62,625 nucleotides of DNA, from positions 12,355 through 74,979 of the forward strand of contig WTIO01000020.1 in assembly GCA_011526365.1 (NCBI GenBank), given 5' to 3'. The notes below the pieces were generated by a model. That model worked only from the letters and a program-made list of their open reading frames with translations. It searched no databases and was not told the origin of the DNA. The DNA is from Flavobacteriales bacterium. Its GTDB lineage: Bacteria > Bacteroidota > Bacteroidia > Flavobacteriales > Flavobacteriaceae. The translations under genes and the position numbers were made by a program. Shown one piece after another: positions 7,369 to 15,687 of the stretch (positions within the stretch are counted from its first letter, which is position 1; every line of letters starts with the position of its first letter).

Positions 7369-9153
7369 CTAAGCGTAAATTTTATCGATAAGGTGTTGGT
7401 ATTTTTTTTGAATCACCTTGCGCTTTAACTTCATTGTTGGGGTAAGGTGTCCGCCATCAATTGACCATGCTTCAGGGGTGAGTTCGAATTTTTTAATTTG
7501 CTCCCATTTTCCAAATTGGGAGTTGTGCTTTTCGATATCTGCTGCAATAGCAGCTACTAATTTTGAATTGGTAATCCAATCAGCTTGTGATTTTCCTAAG
7601 TCGATACTTCCCTCTTTTTGCCACTCGGCGATATACTCAAAATTAGGTTGTATGATGGCAGCAGGCATCTTTTGTGCTTCGCCAACTACCATAATTTGTT
7701 CAATAAACAGGGATTGTTTCATTACCCCTTCTATAAGAGCAGGGGCAATATATTTGCCACCCGAAGTTTTAAACATTTCTTTCTTCCGATCGGTAATTCT
7801 GAGAAAGCCATCGGCATCAATTTCGCCAATGTCACCCGTATGAAAATAGTCTCCTGTCATTACTTCCTTCGTCAACTCAGGATTTTTGTAATAGCCCTGC
7901 ATAACATTTGGCCCTTTACAAAGGATTTCACCGTCATCAGCAATTTTTACGGTTACACCGCTGATTACCTTCCCTACGGTGCCAATTCTAAATCCATTAT
8001 TGCGCATGTCATTTACTGATATTACCGGCGAGGTTTCTGTAAGTCCATACCCTTCCATAATTGCCATACCTGCAGCAGTAAATACTTGTGCTAAGCGGGG
8101 TTGAAGCGGAGCACTTCCAGAGGCAATAATACTTAAATTCCCTCCCAAGGCTTCTTGCCATTTTGAGAAGATGAGCTTTCGTGCAATTTTAAGTTTAAAC
8201 TCATACCAGACTCCATTTTTTCCATAGGGTTGGTACTGCAACCCAAGGTCAACCGCCCAATAGAATAGTTTTTGTTTGATACCCGAAAGTTCTGCGCCTC
8301 GTGCATAAATTTTGTCGTACACCTTTTCAAGTAACCGCGGAACAGCAGTCATCATATTCGGTTTTACTTCTTTCAGGTTATCACTGATAGTTTCCAGGGA
8401 CTCGGCAAAATAAATTCGGATACTCAAATACAGGTAGAAATATAAAATTACCCGCTCATAAATATGGCAGAGGGGAAGGAAACTTAAGGCAGTGGATTTT
8501 CCGCGTTCCAGGGGCAAACGTTCTGCACTGGCAATAACATTAGAGACTACGTTATTATGACTTAACATTACCCCCTTAGGAGTACCTGTAGTTCCCGAGG
8601 TATAAATAATGGTAGCCAAATCTTCAGGGGCAACGGCTTTTTTTGCTGTTTCCACCGCTTCTTGATGGTTTGACTTTGCGCCTTTTTCAAGGAGGCTGCT
8701 CCAATGCGTGCACCCACTAATGGTGTCGAAGCAATACACCCCTTTAAGGGTTTTTATTTCTTTTTGAACTTTTTTTAATTTATCGTAGACCTCTTGGTCC
8801 GAAACGAAGCAGTATTGAGATTCTGAATGTTCAAGGATATACTTGTACTCCTCTGCTGTAATGGTAGGGTAAATGGGTACCGTAACGGCACCAAGTTGTA
8901 GGGCGCCCAAGTCCACCACTGCCCATTCGGTTCTGTTATTTGAAGAAATTAAGGCAATTTTATCTCCTTTTTTAATGCCCATTTGGTGTAGGGCATTGCT
9001 AATGAGTTGTCCTTGGTCGTAAAATGCTTGCGAGGAAAGGCCCTCCCAAGTACCGTTATATTTTGTGTTGATTGTATTTTCAAGGGGGCGTTGCTGACGT
9101 TGGAACTCAATAAAATCAAATAATCTAGTGGGCTGCATAAAAAACCTTTTCAT
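7369..9153 (-). CDS. Long-chain fatty acid-CoA ligase (AMP-forming)
   Basis: 594 residues; activates fatty acids to acyl-CoA through an acyl-adenylate at the cytoplasmic side of the membrane. ANL superfamily motifs are complete: the phosphate-binding loop IIYTSGTTGTPKGVMLSH near residue 185, GYGLTETSPVIS near 350, the hinge region YFHTGDIGEIDADGFLRITD, and the catalytic-lysine region KEMFKTSGGKYIAP. A second ATG at 9138 (MQPTRLFDF) matches the usual family N-terminus and may be the true start. It lies 82 bp upstream of the marR ATG on the same strand and supplies the substrate for the acyl-CoA dehydrogenase. It ends 40 bp before the marR operator, so marR has its own promoter. Confidence 0.93.
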   Translation of the reverse strand: MKRFFMQPTRLFDFIEFQRQQRPLENTINTKYNGTWEGLSSQAFYDQGQLISNALHQMGIKKGDKIALISSNNRTEWAVVDLGALQLGAVTVPIYPTITAEEYKYILEHSESQYCFVSDQEVYDKLKKVQKEIKTLKGVYCFDTISGCTHWSSLLEKGAKSNHQEAVETAKKAVAPEDLATIIYTSGTTGTPKGVMLSHNNVVSNVIASAERLPLERGKSTALSFLPLCHIYERVILYFYLYLSIRIYFAESLETISDNLKEVKPNMMTAVPRLLEKVYDKIYARGAELSGIKQKLFYWAVDLGLQYQPYGKNGVWYEFKLKIARKLIFSKWQEALGGNLSIIASGSAPLQPRLAQVFTAAGMAIMEGYGLTETSPVISVNDMRNNGFRIGTVGKVISGVTVKIADDGEILCKGPNVMQGYYKNPELTKEVMTGDYFHTGDIGEIDADGFLRITDRKKEMFKTSGGKYIAPALIEGVMKQSLFIEQIMVVGEAQKMPAAIIQPNFEYIAEWQKEGSIDLGKSQADWITNSKLVAAIAADIEKHNSQFGKWEQIKKFELTPEAWSIDGGHLTPTMKLKRKVIQKKYQHLIDKIYA

Positions 9154-9190
9154 GCAAAATAAGCATTTTGGTGGAGTAAAAAAAGGAATT

Positions 9191-12100
9191 TTATTTTGTG
9201 CTCAACCAACGGAAGGCATTGTCGAACGCCATCATCCAAGGACTTACTGCATCTTCGCGTTGTGCTGGATAGTGGCCCCAATTCCAGGGGAAGGTAGCGC
9301 GTTCTAGGTGCGGCATCATCACCAAGTGTCGCCCATCGGCGCTGGACAGCATGGCGGCATTATAATCGGAGCCGTTTGGGTTAGCCGGGTAGCCTTCGTA
9401 ATGGTAGCGTGCTGGAATATGATAGGCTGCTTCTTCCTTTGGGAAAGCGAATTTCCCTTCTCCATGCGCCGACCAAATGCCTAGGGTACTCCCTTCCATA
9501 CCCGAGAGCATAATGGAGGGGGAAGCTTCAATAGTTACCGCAGTAAATTGGCATTCAAATTTTCCAGAATCGTTGTGGAGCATTTTAGGTTTTTCAATGT
9601 GGTTTGGAGTGAGCAATCCTAATTCCACAAACAATTGACAACCATTGCAAACTCCAATGGATAGGGTGTCGGGCCGTGCAAAAAAGTCCTTCAGGCTCTT
9701 TTGTGCTTTTTCATTATACAAAAATGCTCCTGCCCAGCCTTTGGCACTTCCTAAAACATCGGAGTTAGAAAACCCACCCACAGCAGCAATAAATTGGAAA
9801 TCTGACAAATCGGTTCTGCCTTGAATCAAATCTGTCATGTGGATGTCGGTAACTTCAAATCCTGCCAATTGCATGGCATAAGCCATTTCACGTTCCGAAT
9901 TACTGCCTTTTTCACGTAATACAGCAGCTTTAATTTTTGGACGGTTCCCTAATTCTGGGAGCTGCCCTGAGAATGCTGTTGGAAATTTAAAGCGTAAGGG
10001 TTGTTCCTTGTAGTTGGTAAAGCGTTGTTGGGCCAAATCTCCTTGTGTTTGGTTGGCATCTAGAGCGGCAGAGGTGCTATACCAGGTGTCGCGTAAGGCA
10101 GCAATATTAAGATTGTGCGTAGTGTCCTTATGTTGAAGTACCAAGGAAGCCCCTTTGGTAGGTGTTCCCAAACGTACACAATGGATACCAAGGGCGCTGA
10201 AATGTGCTTCTAAATCTTTGGGTGATTGTACCCAAACGCCAGCATTTTCAGCAAATAATAGTGGAATTAAAGGAATCGCTCCTAAGGCTTCCAAATTGAG
10301 GTGTAATCCCACGGCAGTGGATGGGAAGCAGCCCTCTAGGAGCGCTGTTATTAAACCACCAGAGGAAATATCATGTCCTGCAGTTATGGCGTTGTCTCTG
10401 ATAAGATCTTGAATTGCATTGAAAGCCTTTTTAAAGTACTTCGCATCGGTAACTGTAGGTGTGGCATTTCCTACGGTAGCATTAATTTGTGCAAAGGAAG
10501 ATCCTCCAAGGAGGTAATGGTCTTTTGATAAATCAATATAGAAGATATCACCGCCTGTTTCGGTAATTACGGGTGTCACCACTTTTGAAATGGCATCACA
10601 ATGCCCAGCTGCAGAAATGATTACTGTTCCTGGCACTGTAACTGCACCTTCGTCGTACTGCTGTTTCATGGATAGGGAGTCCTTGCCCGTTGGAATGTTG
10701 ATGCCCAATTCGGTAGCAAAGGAGGCACAGGCTTCCACAGCAGCGTATAGTCGGGCATCTTCTCCTTGGGTATTGCAAGGCCACATCCAGTTGGCAGACA
10801 GGGATACAGCTGCTAATCCGTTTTCAAGCGGTGCCCAAACAATGTTTGTTAATGCTTCGGCTATAGCGTTGCGACTCCCTTTTTTGGGATCAATTAATCC
10901 ACTTAGGGGGGCATGGCCGATGGCAGTAGCGACTCCAGATTTCCCCTGGTAGTCTAAACTAACCACCCCACAATTGCTTAGCGGCAACTGCAGTTCTCCA
11001 ACAGTTTGTTGCTGTGCCACACGACCACTAACACAACGATCTACTTTGTTGGTGAGCCAATCCTTGCAGGCCACGGCTTCTAGCTGCAGCACCTGTTCTA
11101 AATAGTTGTTTAATTGCCCTTCTGAATACGTTAGCGGTGTGAAATTGTGTGCTAACGTAGTATCCTTCATAATGGTCTTGGGAGGATTTCCAAAGAGGTC
11201 ATCGAGTTGCAGGTCAATGGGCTTTTCTTGTGTTTTGGTATTAATGAATTCAAAGTGATGGTCATCACTAACTGTTCCTACCACATACATGGGGGTGCGT
11301 TCGCGTGCAGCAATTTTTTCTAAAAGGGGGAGGTGTTCTTCAGCCATCACTAGTCCCATACGTTCCTGCGATTCATTTCCAATGATTTCTTTGGCTGACA
11401 GGGTGGGGTCACCAATGGGGAGTTGATCAATTTGAATGGTTCCGCCATTGTTTTCTACCAATTCCGAAAGACAATTTAAATGGCCTCCTGCACCGTGATC
11501 GTGAATGGAAACAATAGGGTTGTCAGTTTGTTCAACAAAAGCTCTAATGGTGTTGGCAACACGCTTTTGCATTTCAGGATTGGAACGTTGCACGGCATTG
11601 AGTTCTATACTATTGTCAAATTCACCAGTATTTGCCGAAGATACTGCTGCACCACCCATTCCAATGCGGTAATTATCACCGCCGAGGATTACAATTTTGT
11701 CCCCTTTTGTAGGGTGCTTTTTTTGGGCTTGTTGTTGGTGTCCAAACCCAACACCACCTGCAAGCATAATTACTTTGTCAAAGCCTAAACGCTGGTTTTC
11801 GTCGGTATATTCGAAGGTAAAAACGGACCCTGCTATAAGCGGTTGGCCAAATTTATTTCCAAAATCTGAAGCGCCGTTAGAGGCCTTAATAAGAATGTCT
11901 AATGGTGTTTGATACCTCCAAGGACGCTCTGGAAAATGTGCCTCCCAAGGGCGCTCTTTGGTGACGCGCGAGTAGGGTGTCATGTATACAGCGGTTCCTG
12001 CCAAGGGCAAGGACCCTTGCCCCCCGGCCAATCGATCCCTAATTTCGCCTCCCGAGCCGGTTGCAGCTCCGTTAAAAGGTTCTACAGTAGTGGGGAAATT

Positions 12101-12844
12101 GTGTGTTTCTGCTTTTAGAGAAATGACACTTGGAATACGTTTTTCTTTGTAAATGCTTGGTGCGGTCCCATCAGATGGGGCAAATTGTTGTACTTCTGGC
12201 CCTTTGATGAAGGCTACATTGTCTTTGTAGGCAGAGACAATATTTTCCGGGTGGGCTTTGGAAGTGCTTTTTATGAGTTGAAAAAGCGATTGTTCTTTTT
12301 CAGTCCCATCTACAATGAAGGTGCCATTGAAAATTTTATGGCGGCAATGTTCTGAATTTACTTGTGAGAAGCCGAAGACCTCAGAATCAGTGAGGGGGCG
12401 TTGCATCTTTTTTGACAAGTCCTCCAGGTACTGGATTTCTTCTGGACTCAAGGCCAGCCCTTCGCTATCATTATAGGCAGCAATGTCTGTAATGGGCAAT
12501 ACGGCTTCGGTAGAGACAGCTACAGTAAATAACGCTTGGTCTAATCCGTCAAAGCGTTCGTACAACATGGGATCTACCTGTTGCGCATTGGTAATGGCAT
12601 GAAATTCTTCAATTCTTGTGATGCCTTCAATCCCCATATTTTGGGTAATTTCAACGGCATTGGTACTCCAAGGGGTAATCATGGCCCTGCGTGGCCCCAT
12701 GAATGTTCCTGCAATATTTTTGACGTCTAGGTGTTCTTTACCACCAAAAAGCCAGCGCAGTTTTTCATGGGTGTCGGGGGAGAAATTAAGGGAGGTTTCA
12801 ACTGCAAAAACATGTGATTTTGGGGTGCCGTAGAAACAAATCAT
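9191..12844 (-). CDS. purL: Phosphoribosylformylglycinamidine synthase (fused PurL-PurQ type)
   Basis: 1217 residues; makes FGAM from FGAR, glutamine and ATP, step 4 of de novo purine synthesis. It is the long single-chain form, with synthetase and glutaminase domains together. Synthetase landmarks include NSEHCRHKIFNG near 165, SLKAETHNFPTTVEPFNGAATGSGG near 235, and GKDSLSMK in the second half. The C-terminal glutamine amidotransferase begins near 960 (VLREKGSNSERE), with nucleophile Cys1066 in GVCNGCQ and partners His1179 and Glu1181 in MPHLERA. The ATG at 12844 gives a normal N-terminus (MICFYGTPKSHVF). It is followed after 37 bp by the fatty acyl-CoA ligase and preceded by a 106-bp gap, so it is probably its own transcription unit. 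Confidence 0.97.
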   Translation of the reverse strand: MICFYGTPKSHVFAVETSLNFSPDTHEKLRWLFGGKEHLDVKNIAGTFMGPRRAMITPWSTNAVEITQNMGIEGITRIEEFHAITNAQQVDPMLYERFDGLDQALFTVAVSTEAVLPITDIAAYNDSEGLALSPEEIQYLEDLSKKMQRPLTDSEVFGFSQVNSEHCRHKIFNGTFIVDGTEKEQSLFQLIKSTSKAHPENIVSAYKDNVAFIKGPEVQQFAPSDGTAPSIYKEKRIPSVISLKAETHNFPTTVEPFNGAATGSGGEIRDRLAGGQGSLPLAGTAVYMTPYSRVTKERPWEAHFPERPWRYQTPLDILIKASNGASDFGNKFGQPLIAGSVFTFEYTDENQRLGFDKVIMLAGGVGFGHQQQAQKKHPTKGDKIVILGGDNYRIGMGGAAVSSANTGEFDNSIELNAVQRSNPEMQKRVANTIRAFVEQTDNPIVSIHDHGAGGHLNCLSELVENNGGTIQIDQLPIGDPTLSAKEIIGNESQERMGLVMAEEHLPLLEKIAARERTPMYVVGTVSDDHHFEFINTKTQEKPIDLQLDDLFGNPPKTIMKDTTLAHNFTPLTYSEGQLNNYLEQVLQLEAVACKDWLTNKVDRCVSGRVAQQQTVGELQLPLSNCGVVSLDYQGKSGVATAIGHAPLSGLIDPKKGSRNAIAEALTNIVWAPLENGLAAVSLSANWMWPCNTQGEDARLYAAVEACASFATELGINIPTGKDSLSMKQQYDEGAVTVPGTVIISAAGHCDAISKVVTPVITETGGDIFYIDLSKDHYLLGGSSFAQINATVGNATPTVTDAKYFKKAFNAIQDLIRDNAITAGHDISSGGLITALLEGCFPSTAVGLHLNLEALGAIPLIPLLFAENAGVWVQSPKDLEAHFSALGIHCVRLGTPTKGASLVLQHKDTTHNLNIAALRDTWYSTSAALDANQTQGDLAQQRFTNYKEQPLRFKFPTAFSGQLPELGNRPKIKAAVLREKGSNSEREMAYAMQLAGFEVTDIHMTDLIQGRTDLSDFQFIAAVGGFSNSDVLGSAKGWAGAFLYNEKAQKSLKDFFARPDTLSIGVCNGCQLFVELGLLTPNHIEKPKMLHNDSGKFECQFTAVTIEASPSIMLSGMEGSTLGIWSAHGEGKFAFPKEEAAYHIPARYHYEGYPANPNGSDYNAAMLSSADGRHLVMMPHLERATFPWNWGHYPAQREDAVSPWMMAFDNAFRWLSTK

Positions 12845-12950
12845 AATGCCAAACTTTGCGTGCTTAAAAGTAATTGATTTGGCGGTGTTAATTCAGAGAT
12901 TAGGAGGGGAATTTTAGTGGAGTTATTCACAGTTGGGTTAATAACTTCGC

Positions 12951-14168
12951 CTACTGTCGTTGCAATTTTGCAATAAAGAAACCGTCGTTCCCAGTGGTAT
13001 GTGTGAGCATGGTTTCTGCTTTAATTAATTTAAACTGCTGCCCTGTATTGGATTGTAAAAACCGATCAATTTGATTTTCATTTTCACTGGGTAAAATAGA
13101 ACAGGTGGCATAACATAAGTGCCCTTTGGGTTTAACCCAATTACTGTGGGTTTGGAGCAAGTGTTCCTGTAATTCGTTTAGCGCTTTAATTCGTTGTGGG
13201 TGCATGATCCATTTGTGTTCTGGGTGGCGCCGGAGTACCCCTAAACCGCTACACGGACTGTCAATAAGTACAGCATCTACTTGTTTTTGCCACTGTGCTT
13301 GGAAGGCGTTGTCAATTTCTTGAGGAACAACAATATTTTGAAGTCCGTTGCGCATTGCACGCTCTTGAAGTACTTCTAATTTTTTAGGATTAGCATCCAT
13401 AGCAAAAACCTGTCCTGTGTTTTGTAATTGGGTAGCAAGGTGCAAGGTTTTTCCTCCAGCCCCAGCGCATACATCAAAAATTACATGCCCTTTTTCGGGA
13501 GCGATCCATTCTGCTACTTTTTGTGAGTTTGCATCTTGAATTTCAAAGAAGCCTTTTTGGTAGGCTTTGGTAGAAGTTACTCGTGCGTTTTGTTCGCATT
13601 TTAGCGCATAGGGGTAGTGGGCAATTGGTGTAGTAACTATGCCTTCCTTTTCGAGTTGTTGCTGGAGTGCTGTCTTTGAAGTTTTTAGGGTGTTTACCCT
13701 TAGGATTAATGGCGCTGGGGTATTAAAGGCGGCACATTCTTTTTGCCAAGTTTCTGGATAATGCGCACTTCCCAACGCGTCTAGCCAATCGGGGATAGCG
13801 TGAGCAATTTTTGGATGCTTTTTTCCGTTTTTGTCCCGTGCTTTAATTTCAGAAGCACTTGGGAATTTTCCTGTGGGGGGTGTTTTCCAGCTAATATCTT
13901 CAAGTACAGACCACACCCAAAGCAATTCAGTTAAGTTTTCTCTATTTAGGCTTTCGGTATTCATGCACCAGCAGTACCGCCGTTTCCAACGTAGACTGTC
14001 AAAAAGTGCTTTGCCAACCAGTTTCCGATCCCGGGATCCCCATTTGGGATACCGTTTACACCATTTTTTAAAACTGAGTTGTGGGGGTTGTTCCTCCAAA
14101 TGAACTTCGCACAAGAGGTTTTGAAGGCCATCAAGAAGCGAATTATACAGTACCATAGGGTGCTGCAA
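12951..14168 (-). CDS. RsmB/NOP2-family rRNA cytosine-C5 methyltransferase
   Basis: 405 residues. An N-terminal NusB-like/RNA-binding part (about 1-150) is followed by a class I SAM-dependent methyltransferase. The SAM site reads VCAGAGGKTLHLA; the two catalytic cysteines are in DSPCSGLGVLRRHPEHKW (motif IV) and YATCSILPSENENQI (motif VI). This pair is diagnostic for 5-methylcytosine RNA methyltransferases acting on 16S rRNA, although the exact target base cannot be read from sequence. The start may be Met5 (MVLYNSLLDGLQ) rather than Met1. It begins 2 bp after the exported sensor-like gene, making it the last gene of the sigma-factor operon. That link is probably transcriptional rather than functional. 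Confidence 0.88.
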   Translation of the reverse strand: MQHPMVLYNSLLDGLQNLLCEVHLEEQPPQLSFKKWCKRYPKWGSRDRKLVGKALFDSLRWKRRYCWCMNTESLNRENLTELLWVWSVLEDISWKTPPTGKFPSASEIKARDKNGKKHPKIAHAIPDWLDALGSAHYPETWQKECAAFNTPAPLILRVNTLKTSKTALQQQLEKEGIVTTPIAHYPYALKCEQNARVTSTKAYQKGFFEIQDANSQKVAEWIAPEKGHVIFDVCAGAGGKTLHLATQLQNTGQVFAMDANPKKLEVLQERAMRNGLQNIVVPQEIDNAFQAQWQKQVDAVLIDSPCSGLGVLRRHPEHKWIMHPQRIKALNELQEHLLQTHSNWVKPKGHLCYATCSILPSENENQIDRFLQSNTGQQFKLIKAETMLTHTTGNDGFFIAKLQRQ

Positions 14169-14170
14169 AG

Positions 14171-14647
14171 TTATTTTTGATTGTTTCTTGAATTGGATGC
14201 TGTAGATTTTTTCCGCAGCTTGTCAATTGCGTGGTAGTTGAAACTTCGTTCCGCATTAAAAATCTGCAATACCTTTTCTGCGGGTAAACTATCCAACAAT
14301 ACGGCATTACGCATGCGTTTTTTAGAAAGCATTAATTCCTCTAAGCTGTCCATTTGATTGATGTAGCTTTTAATATCTGTAGCAGTAAGTGCTGTTTTAT
14401 CAGTGCGCATTTTTTTTCGTAGTTCATACAAAGGCTTACGACAGATTTTAAAAACTTCATCTTCATAGCGGTCAAAAATGCTCCAAAAAGCAGTTTCTTC
14501 CGTTGTTGTAAGATTGCTTTTTTCTGCAATATAATTGAGCTTAATGGCTTTTGTTCTGGGATGACTCATCCATTTTTTTTGTCCAAAGGCCAAGGGGATG
14601 CTCAACAAGTAAAAGGCGAGTATGAGTTTATTGTTCAATTTCGTCAT
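14171..14647 (-). CDS. Exported helical protein of an ECF sigma module (Spy/CpxP-like sensor type)
   Basis: 158 residues. Signal peptide 1-22 (LILAFYLLSIPLAFGQ), then a highly charged, mostly helical mature region: LTTTEETAFWSIFDRYEDEV, a K/R-rich middle, and SLEELMLSKKRMRNAVLLDS. The layout (periplasmic, helical, about 140 residues, third gene after an ECF sigma factor and a one-TM protein) matches proteins annotated in Flavobacteriia as sensors of ECF sigma factors, loosely resembling Spy/CpxP. It overlaps the upstream membrane-protein gene by 20 bp. The signal sensed is unknown. Confidence 0.7.
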   Translation of the reverse strand: MTKLNNKLILAFYLLSIPLAFGQKKWMSHPRTKAIKLNYIAEKSNLTTTEETAFWSIFDRYEDEVFKICRKPLYELRKKMRTDKTALTATDIKSYINQMDSLEELMLSKKRMRNAVLLDSLPAEKVLQIFNAERSFNYHAIDKLRKKSTASNSRNNQK

Positions 14648-15104
14648 AATTCAAGGGATATGAAAACTCAGGGAAGTAGTCTGGGTCTATGGTTTCTAAT
14701 TCTTCTAAATTCAGTCGTTCATAGGTTAGGGGATTTTCTCCGGGCTCCAGTACGTCATCGTAAATGCTGTACAGTTGCTGGTCGAGGAGTTCCACACCAT
14801 AGGAAGTCAAGAGTTCGTTTTGCATAGGGGTGGAGTCAGCAGTTTGCACATAGAAAGTGAGTAATGCAGTAATGGCTGTTGTAAACGCTACTTCTAGTAG
14901 TGGAATACGTTGTTTCTGCTGGCGTTTTTTGGTAGTTAGTTGTCCTTCCACCGCTACTTCTACTGTGTTAAAATAGTTTTGGGGTGTAACCCATGTACTT
15001 TCTTTTTTGGCTTCGAATTTTGTTTTTAATGCTAACTCGTTTTCCAGCGCATCAAAATACCCTTCTGGCACCCGAAATGGATTGTTTTTATTATTCTTTT
15101 CCAT
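14628..15104 (-). CDS. Single-pass membrane protein, probable anti-sigma factor
   Basis: 158 residues without a signal peptide. The N-terminal cytoplasmic part (about 1-85) contains NPFRVPEGYFDALENELALK and a second similar NYFNTVE stretch; one transmembrane helix lies at about 88-106 (LLEVAFTTAITALLTFYVQT); an acidic C-terminal tail of about 50 residues (EELETIDPDYFPEFSYPLNY) would be periplasmic. The overlap with the sigma factor gene (14 bp) and with the exported protein gene (20 bp) implies tight co-expression. Topology and position suggest it holds the sigma factor at the membrane. It lacks the classical HxxxCxxC zinc anti-sigma motif, so the family is inferred from context. Confidence 0.65.
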   Translation of the reverse strand: MEKNNKNNPFRVPEGYFDALENELALKTKFEAKKESTWVTPQNYFNTVEVAVEGQLTTKKRQQKQRIPLLEVAFTTAITALLTFYVQTADSTPMQNELLTSYGVELLDQQLYSIYDDVLEPGENPLTYERLNLEELETIDPDYFPEFSYPLNYDEIEQ

Positions 15105-15636
15105 TGAGGTAGCATTTAATTTTCTTTACAGCATGGTGGTAGGAAGCTTTTAGTCCTCCTTCACTACAGTCCAGTATTTGTGCGATTTCTCTAAATTTTA
15201 AATCGTCAAAATACTTCATATTAAAAATAAGCCGTTGGCGTTCCGGTAATTGAACGATTGCTTTTTGGAATTTTTGCATGGCAGCGTCTCCATCAAAGTA
15301 CAAGTCAGCGTGTAGTTGATCTATTTTAGTATCCAGCAGCTGCTGGTGTTGTATTCCCTTTTTTTGGCTTTGTTTTCGCAAATGATCTAAGGCCTGATGG
15401 GTGGCAATGCGATACATCCAAGTAAACAGTTGGCTTTCTCCTTTAAAGTTACCGATGTTTTTAAACACCTTAATAAAAGTTTCTTGTAACACGTCATCAG
15501 CATCTTCGTGAGAAATTACCATGCGTCGAATGTGAAAGTAGAGGCGCTCCTTATAGCGTTGTACCAGCTTAGTAAATGCCGCTTCACGGGTTTCTTCGTC
15601 TTTTAGCGCTGCAATAAATAGTGCTTCTGGTGTCAC
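15091..15636 (-). CDS. ECF-type RNA polymerase sigma factor
   Basis: 181 residues. Region 2 is about 20-85 (HEDADDVLQETFIKVFKNIG and FTWMYRIATHQALDHLRK, the -10 recognition helix). Region 4 is about 120-175 (LPERQRLIFNMKYFDDLKFREIAQ, then the HTH ILDCSEGGLKASYHHAVKKI). No region 3, as expected for group IV sigma factors. First gene of the sigma / membrane protein / exported protein module that runs into the rRNA methyltransferase. Region 2 is clear, so the call is firm. The regulon cannot be inferred from this window. Confidence 0.92.
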   Translation of the reverse strand: MTPEALFIAALKDEETREAAFTKLVQRYKERLYFHIRRMVISHEDADDVLQETFIKVFKNIGNFKGESQLFTWMYRIATHQALDHLRKQSQKKGIQHQQLLDTKIDQLHADLYFDGDAAMQKFQKAIVQLPERQRLIFNMKYFDDLKFREIAQILDCSEGGLKASYHHAVKKIKCYLNGKE

Positions 15637-15687
15637 AACAGTGAAATGTTTATATTTTGATGGAAATTTCTCAAAATGGTTTAATGG

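Noticed and set aside
10596-10952. Overlapping open frames within purL
   Set aside because: They are out-of-frame shadows of a complete, motif-rich purL.
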